Assembly: GCA_022702545.1 (NCBI GenBank)
Contig: JAHRBC010000005.1
Span: 124,001-188,000, forward strand
Length of the DNA: 64,000 bases
Direction: 5' to 3'
From: Phycomyces nitens
Taxonomy: Eukaryota; Mucoromycota; Mucoromycetes; Mucorales; Phycomycetaceae
Shown here: in pieces, positions 58,090 through 64,000 of the stretch
Position numbering within the stretch: the first letter of the stretch is position 1
Layout of the letters: each line of letters begins with the position of its first letter
Notes under the pieces: generated by a model
The model's input: the letters and a program-made list of their open reading frames with translations, nothing else
Told to the model about the DNA's origin: nothing
The model's database searches: none
Made by a program: the position numbers and the translations under genes

Positions 58090-58730
58090 AAATAAAACAA
58101 AGTGGCTAATAATGTCAAAAACAAAAAATTGGTTTCAAAAAATAGTAGTTATGTTACCGTTTCATTTACACAGGACAAAAATTATTTTTCTCAAAAATGC
58201 GCAACATCTTTAACACCAAATAAAATGCTCATTTCAATAAACAAGGTTGCCTAAAAACTTACGAGCCCTTTCTATGGTACTACAACTACCTCATTGTTAG
58301 ATGAAAAGACATTCCATGCAACTTTTATGAATCGGGATCGATGACATTACCTTTCAACCACAATCTGCGGAGATAAAGTGCTCTAATAAATATTAATATC
58401 ATATAAAATAAAATAAAATGGCTAATAATATCAAAAACAAAAAATTGTTTCAAAAAAACGGTAGTTATGCTACCGTTTTGTTCACACAGGCGAAAAATTA
58501 TTTTTCTCAAAAATGCGCAACATCTTTAACACCAAATAAAATCCTCATTTCAATAAACAACGTTGTCTAAAAACTTATGAGCCCTTTCTATGGTACTACA
58601 ACTACCTCATTGCCTGATGAAAAGACATTCCATGCAACTTTTATGATTCAGGATCAATGACATTACCTTTCAACCACAATCTGCGGAGATAAAGTGCTCT
58701 AAAATCATAAAAAACGGTAGTTATGCTACT
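58090..58730 (+). repeat. E2 right subterminal region, 316-bp tandem duplication
   Basis: Two units with GGCTAATAAT at 58104 and 58420, homologous to the E1 duplication at 37221-37850, with ACCGTTTT motifs in inverted pairs. Confidence 0.85.
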
Positions 58731-58766
58731 GTTTTTGGCACAGCTACCGGTCTTTCTGCCGTAGTG

Positions 58767-58912
58767 GAGATTGTAGTAGGTGGAACGTTTTCGTGTCTCG
58801 CAATGTCGGCAACTTTCATTCTGGCCATGTTAAGCCCAATTAAGATTCCTTTTCTCAAATCTGAAAGCTTTTGCAAGGTCCTGTGGGGTTGAGTGTTTTG
58901 TACTTTAGGCAT
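58767..58912 (-). CDS. Tc1/mariner transposase, N-terminal part (disrupted gene)
   Basis: Starts MPKVQNTQPHRTLQKLSDLR and runs through an HTH-like ARMKVADIARHENV to the E2 insertion point. It is the missing first 48 or so codons of the gene at 39749-40598; frame and TSD match exactly. Confidence 0.92.
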
Positions 58913-59309
58913 GATAATAAAGTTATTAATGGAATTTAAGAGATTAAGAAAAGCAAAGTGTAAAGGTGTCTAAAGAGATGAAAATCTAAGATTCAAAGTG
59001 CAGAATTTGTTACCCGACCCTGTAAAAATTGCATGGAATGTCTTTTCATCAGGCAATGAGGTAGTTGTAGTACCATAGAAAGGGCTCGTAAGTTTTTAGG
59101 CAACCTTGTTTATTGAAATGAGCATTTTATTTGGTGTTAAAGATGTTGTGCATTTTTGAGAAAAATAATTTTTCGCCTGTGTGAACAAAACGGTAGTTAT
59201 GCTACCGTTTTTTTGAAACAATTTTTTTGTTTTTGACATTATTAGCCATTTTATTTTATTTTATTTGGTATTGATATTTATAAGGAAAGAAAAAAGAAAA
59301 AGAAAATTT

Positions 59310-60187
59310 TTATAAAGTGGCAAGATTACCCCTGGTCACATGCAGATTGTTATTAAACACATAATATGATGCAATGATAAAGAACTGATTACTACTCGGA
59401 GGGTACTGGATGAGCCCAACTTGATGCTGAATGTCATCCACATTAACAGCATATTTTGGCTGGGTTGTTTGTCCAGTTGAGCTGTGTGACCGCCGTATTA
59501 CGATTGGCACAGATGAGTCATGGGCTGCTGTATCATGCTCTTTCATCACTTCAACAAATGCCAGAAAGTGTGGTGTGCCATCAACCTCTTTATGCTCAAA
59601 ATAAAATTCCACAGTGCCAACAAACCAGCTTTGAATAGTTATATTGCGACGGCTAGATAAAAATATAAAAAATGCGAGTGATCTCTATTTTGTATTTTGA
59701 CTAATACCAATACTCACTTTCTGTATGGACAGGTGAACATCACATGATGATTGCCACGTCTGGTCTCGTTTTTTATTCTTTGGTACATACATGAAGAATG
59801 TATGGTTGAATTTTTCCAAAGACAAGAAGCAACAACAATTGTTGGGTCATCAAGTTCAATACTGTTCATACCACTGTTTCGCACATAGTACTTTGCCAAA
59901 GTATTCTTGACAACAGGGCTGCTAACACCTTCCAAGTCATCATCATTCAAGCTGGCATGTCAGTTGAATGGCTCCCATAGCTGGGTAGCACTTACACCAT
60001 CTGGAAGATCTAAGAAACTTGCTTCATTATATGTGGACGGCTGACTTGTACTGGGATAATTCTGAGAGCTGTTTGCTGAACTGACAAAGCTATGAACAGC
60101 AAAGCGCTCAACAAGCAAACTGGCATTTCTACCACCCTTCAAGTTTGACGTGATAAGCTTGGAGTATACTCTAATTACTTTTTCCAT
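59310..60187 (-). pseudogene. C-terminal Tnp2 fragment of E4
   Basis: Minus-strand homologue of the E1 fragment (20693-20987 plus 36607-37163) but without the A2 and small-element insertions, so it shows their empty target sites. It shares the stop after QLWEPFN with E1. Ends VTRGNLATL at 59310. Confidence 0.75.
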
Positions 60188-60299
60188 GGGTAGGTAAGAG
60201 ATTATTTGACTAATAATAGCAACAGCAGCAAAGACACTTCTTGGTCAATGATGACAAAATCAACGTACCTGTCATCAATGATTGTGGCCAGTGAGGCAC

Positions 60300-60592
60300 G
60301 GCTAGGACAATAGCACTCCACATTTACAAGTGCAAAAGAATGTGGTGTGCCAAGAATCTTCTTCAGACACCTTTAAGAGTGCAAACCAGACTCGTAAGAG
60401 AAAAATAGCAGAGAACAGCCAGGCAAGTTTATTAATTAACAAACATTTGAATATACATTATAATTAATACAATATTTTTATTATGTTATAGCAGGAAAGA
60501 GCAAGCAGTTCTTTTCTTTTGGAAGATGAGGTATTTCAAATGGATGACGAGGCTGAATCTCCAATCATAACAGATGTACTATAAGTTAGAGC
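60300..60592 (+). pseudogene. Accessory-gene fragment of E4
   Basis: Plus-strand homologue of 20295-20565. Last exon 60495-60592 starts QERASSSFLLEDEVF and ends DVL. The upstream exon is deleted at the same GTGGAG junction as in E1 and frameshifted before the intron. Confidence 0.6.
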
Positions 60593-61381
60593 TTTTTTGT
60601 TGCTCATCTATTCTCAATTTAATATTAATATAATATTTCTACTGTTTGATATAGGTTTACACCACTAGGAATGAGCAATGAGCCTTCATCTAAGAGAAAC
60701 AGACTAAGTCTTTAATATTCTTTAGGCTGCTCTTATTGGTTCTCTCATATTTTTAGTATATGTTTTAGCGCACTTTTTCTTTTTCTCTTTTCCTTTAGCT
60801 GTTTTATCTTTGCTTTGGTTCTCTCCTTTGAAATAAAATCGAATAACTCTCCATCACGTAAGATTGCCACCTTAATAAATGCCCGATTGGCATCTTGTAT
60901 ACCACATCTTCAGCTCTGTTGTTTTTAATCTAGAAATGAAACACTCATCTCATAATTTTTCAGACACTAAAAAAAGGTGAAGATTTTTTACAGCTATATT
61001 ACACTAAAGTTTGTCGTTCCCCACCTCCCCACCTGGGAATCTCTGTAGAATATGCATATTGTTTTCTTAATGATGTACTCATTCTGCCAACTACCATTAT
61101 ATTCGAATTAGTTTTAAATCTTATGAGCTGACTTTACAGCAATATATTTTCTATGGTAAGAATATTATAATATGCTTACACTCTTTAATTAATCATATTG
61201 CGCATTCTCTATTCTCCTTCTACTGCATCTAGTATTTACATCTGTACGCTTCATATAGTGGCATTAATTCAAGAGATGCTTGGTATACCGATTAACAAGC
61301 ACAATATATACTGGTATGCTATCCAAAACAATATGCTCGGTTTATTTGATCACTTCATTCTCTGACCACAATATCTTTATA
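60593..61381. other. E4 subterminal arm up to C2
   Basis: Inverted match to E1 19230-20290, no gene. Ends abruptly at the C2 insertion. Confidence 0.6.
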
Positions 61382-61809
61382 CACTGGAAAAATATACGCA
61401 AATCATGGAAATAACAGGTGTTGGTTATTGGGATATTATGTAACATAATAATGCTTGACAGCATAATATTATAGAATACCTAGCTGACATAATATTGGAT
61501 TTTTGCCCAAATGGTATTGATTACTTTGTCATGATGAAAGGGAGCTTAGGTACATTATCTGTGTGCGAACCTTAATTGAAAGCCAATTATCTGTAAAATT
61601 ACAAATATAGATTACTAAAAAACCCTATTTATAAACCACCTGGATTTGAGAGGGCTGTTATTTTTTCAATACTAGGTGGTTTCGGCTGCCTATTGATTCA
61701 TTCTATTAGATCAATTGCTTCAACAATACCTGGTATTGATCAGATTTTTAAAAAAACACATTTGATATTGATTTTGTTTTGGTAGGATATAATAATTTTG
61801 TATATTTTA

Positions 61810-62633
61810 TTATAATATTTTTATTTGTAAAAGCACTAGCAGTAATATAATCTCTTGATCTGGACTACATGGTCTTATTCTAATAATACGTCTAATGGTT
61901 CTTGCAGACCATATTTTATTTCCTACCTGAAGAACATAGATTCCGATTATATTTACCTGACCAAGTTTTATAGTCTAGTAATTGAGTAAAAGAACACATT
62001 TTAGATTTTTTGTTATAGCATTTTATAGAGTTGAAAGGCAAGGTACTTACTTGGCAACCGGGTATTTCATTAAATGAAAGAAACAAGAGTATACTGATAT
62101 AAACAAGCCAGTATATATTCATATGCTTGTAATAATGGATACATTTGGGCATGGATATACTATAATTGATATTAGAAAAATATTTTTAACAAGAGAAATA
62201 GTTGAAAATACATACCTTTGGCAGTTGAATAAATAGATATTTGGTTTACTAAGAGTATACAATGTAAACTGCAATCATGTTAGAGCAATGTCTTTTTTAT
62301 AAATGAGAAAGTAAAGAAAGGAAGAAATACATACATGGGTGCAATAATAACTTTTTTGATAAACATGGATTATAAAATGATATCATGGCAAGTCGCAGCT
62401 ATTTGAAAATATTATGGTAAGAGACATGACCAACGTGTAAAGAATGTGATTGATAGTAATTACCTTTTGTATAAAAGAAATCTGATGTTTGGCACCCTAT
62501 GTGTATATAATGTAAGGTGTGAGAATTTTAGGTGATATACTTACATAGTGTTAAAGAGCAGAAAAAGGGTAAAAGAATAAAAAATAAAAATTATGATTAA
62601 AATATCTATGCCCCCTGAAATACGCATGATCAT
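61810..62633 (-). CDS. Third locus of C2, putative small membrane protein
   Basis: Near-identical copy of 12198-13021 with the same splice sites and the same phase problems in its 5' exons. ATG at 62633, stop at 61810. Confidence 0.4.
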
Positions 62634-62901
62634 TCTCTCTTGCTTTGAAATCGGAGAGTCATGTTAGTTATACATTGAAAGTGCCCAAGAAAAAGGTTTT
62701 GGTCTATATATTAATAAAAATTTGACTCCGTCTTGGTTTATAGACAAATTATAATAGAGTCTCTTATATTCTTATTAATATCTACATATACTTCTTTACT
62801 CTTTCAATAACTCTAACCACCATCTTCTTTATCATGTAAGTTCATAATGGGCTATCAAAATATATTATATATGCTGATTTATTTATTGAATAATTAAGAA
62901 A

Positions 62902-63155
62902 ATGGTACCAAGAATCAATACTGCCAGAAATGCATCTGCAAATGGATCAATGTCCAGACCATTGATTAATACTGTCAGCAATGGCCATGTAGGACCTGTT
63001 CGTCCTTCTCTTGTTCCTAGACAAGATGTTGTTGGGGTTTCTAGAGAGGAATTTGATAACATAGTCAACCTCTTGTCCACCTTGGACAAAAAATGACAAC
63101 TATGTGCAATGATGTTGGCACACTCAAGGATAGTGGAAGCAAAATGATGACTTCC
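62902..63155 (+). pseudogene. Accessory gene of C2, truncated by F
   Basis: Starts MVPRINTARNASANG and has the same A6 frame break as C1 (stop at 63094-63096). Cut by F at TCC 63153-63155. The remaining exons are beyond F. Confidence 0.7.
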
Positions 63156-64000
63156 CACTGCAAAAATCAATTTAAATCATAATTTAATAGTTATCTGGAA
63201 TTATCAATAACATGAGTAAAAATATTTATAACTCAGGCAAAATCTTGCATTAACAATAGAGATTGATTTGAATGTTTTTATTGGCTGAATGATATTCAAT
63301 CATCTGATTTAATATTCTCAAGTAAAAAAGTATTTTTTAACTATTAGTACTGGATACTTTGTACTCCTTCTTTACTATACTAAGTAACAAGAAAAATGTC
63401 TTCCATTCGTAATTCCAATGAAGTGCAATGCAGATGCTCGAAATGCTCTCGCAATCATTCTGGCTTCACAATGACGAGCAAAAGAACTGCAGCTCGCCAT
63501 GTCCAAAGCGATGAGGACAAATTGTTTAACAGTCAGATTAATAGTAAATAAGCTACAGAAATATAGACCTTAATAATAATAATATATAATCCAAACCAAA
63601 TAGCATATTCAAGCCAAGTAAACACCATCAATAATACTATGGAAATAGACCAGGCTGATGAGGGTTTTGAGTGTAATTTTATTTTATTTACCAAAGGGGT
63701 ATTCAACCGTATTTAAATTGTGTATCCATAGACAATATTTCTTCTCCTGGTACACCTTTACCAATTGAGACTATAGAGTTTCTCTTATCTCTTTCAGTGG
63801 AAGAGTCTATTTTTAGAACAGGTGAAGAATATATTGATGCTTTCTCTGACTCTGAAGACTATGAGAAGAGTGATGACGATGAAGAGCAGGACCAGGATGA
63901 AGAAACAGGTGCAAAATAAAAAAGGATAATGTTATTACTAAAAGCAATATATTAACATGCGGCTCAATCAAACTATAGATAATTTACCAAACCTCCTTCA
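63156..64000 (+). mobile_element. CACTA transposon F, left part, nested in C2
   Basis: Left end CACTGCAAAAATCAATTT at 63156, preceded by TCC, the expected TSD from comparison with C1. Carries the start of a Tnp2 gene. The right end is outside the window. Confidence 0.8.
63396..64000 (+). CDS. tnp2: Tnp2-type CACTA transposase of F, N-terminal exons (partial)
   Basis: Exons 63396-63543 (148 nt, as in A, B and C), 63619-63672 and 63732-63908, phase-1 introns, open throughout. Exon 1 carries a CRCSKC ... RTAARH finger very like that of C. Exon 3 is acidic (DSEDYEKSDDDEEQDQDEE). The catalytic exon lies beyond the window. No lesion seen in the visible part. Confidence 0.8.

Larger units (their letters stand above)
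40599..58766 (+). mobile_element. CACTA transposon E2, long copy of family E, split by D and E3
   Basis: Ends CACTACGGCAGAAA at 40599 and, inverted, CACTACGGCAGAAAGACC from 58766; TSD GAG (40596-40598, 58767-58769) lies inside the Tc1 transposase gene. D is inserted at 41581-48651 and E3 at 53112-56997. What remains, about 7.2 kb, has the accessory gene and a nearly full Tnp2 gene, so E2 is the reference long form for E1 and E4. Confidence 0.93.
39509..59023 (-). mobile_element. Tc1/mariner transposon, split by E2, TA target
   Basis: Ends CAGGGTC at 39509 and, inverted, CAGGGTC from 59023, flanked by TA (39507-39508 and 59024-59025). Uninterrupted copies of the E-family target (for example near 37460) show the pre-insertion site. 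Without E2 the element is about 1344 bp with one transposase gene on the minus strand, the normal size for Tc1. Confidence 0.92.
39384..64000 (-). mobile_element. CACTA transposon E4 (inverted copy of family E), split by Tc1 and by C2, continues beyond window
   Basis: One end, CACTACAGCGGAAGG, lies at 39384. E4 sequence runs 39384-39508, resumes after the Tc1 element at 59024 and continues to 61381, where C2 begins. It is inverted relative to E1. It is a deletion derivative with the same internal junctions as E1. Its other end is outside the window. Confidence 0.85.
61382..64000 (-). mobile_element. CACTA transposon C2, second copy of family C, split by F, continues beyond window
   Basis: Left end CACTGGAAAAATATACG at 61382, identical to C1 at 11770. 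The presumed TSD ATA precedes it (61379-61381) and E-family copies show the target with ATA. Nearly identical to C1 up to 63155, where F is inserted. The rest lies outside the window. Confidence 0.9.

Noticed and set aside
39384..64000. A Starship or other giant cargo element
   Set aside because: No tyrosine recombinase (DUF3435) captain or cargo genes; the size comes from nested ordinary transposons with their own TSDs.

Overview
This window looks like part of a filamentous fungal genome, most likely a mucoromycete (inference). It is AT-rich and has short phase-consistent GT-AG introns, two standard nuclear tRNA genes and no bacterial gene organisation. Apart from tRNA-Phe and tRNA-Pro I see no host gene. 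Nearly all of the 64 kb is transposable elements, many inserted inside one another.

The dominant class is CACTA-type (Tnp2) DNA transposons, with CACTG or CACTA termini and 3-bp target-site duplications (TSDs). Labels used here: A1 (2444-8945) and A2 (20988-34829) are two copies of one family. B (27303-34639) sits inside A2. C1 (11770-17889) and C2 (61382 to past the window end) are two copies of one family. D is 41581-48651. F starts at 63156 inside C2. E1 (18643-37888), E2 (40599-58766), E3 (53112-56997) and E4 (39384 to past the window end) belong to a distinct CACTACGGC family with ACCGTTTT subterminal repeats. A 1.7-kb non-autonomous CACTACAAAA element lies at 34862-36606. There is also a Tc1/mariner element (39509-59023, split by E2) and the 5' part of a Ty3/gypsy-like retrotransposon (1-2443, minus strand).

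Layout, left to right: gypsy gag-pol reading out of the left edge; A1; a purine-rich repeat-derived stretch leading to tRNA-Phe; C1; E1, which holds A2 (which holds B) and the small CACTACAAAA element; a second purine-rich stretch leading to tRNA-Pro; then E4, which holds Tc1, which holds E2, which holds D and E3. E4 also holds C2, which holds F. Most of these junctions are exact and have matching TSDs.

Families A, B, C and D share one gene plan. A spliced Tnp2 transposase gene runs inward from one end. A convergent second gene has three internal or last coding exons of nearly fixed size (about 306, 186 and 156 nt) and a conserved SWRSDE peptide at one exon end. A third locus, divergent from the second gene, appears to encode a small hydrophobic, probably membrane-spanning protein; in A and D its ATG is followed directly by an intron. 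Family E places its accessory gene divergently from the transposase and uses a classical C2H2 finger in place of the CxCxxC finger. The transposase of D is fully open (982 codons). Those of A, B, C and E2 carry frameshifts or stops. This suggests a mobile-element community in which few copies are autonomous and defective copies still move.
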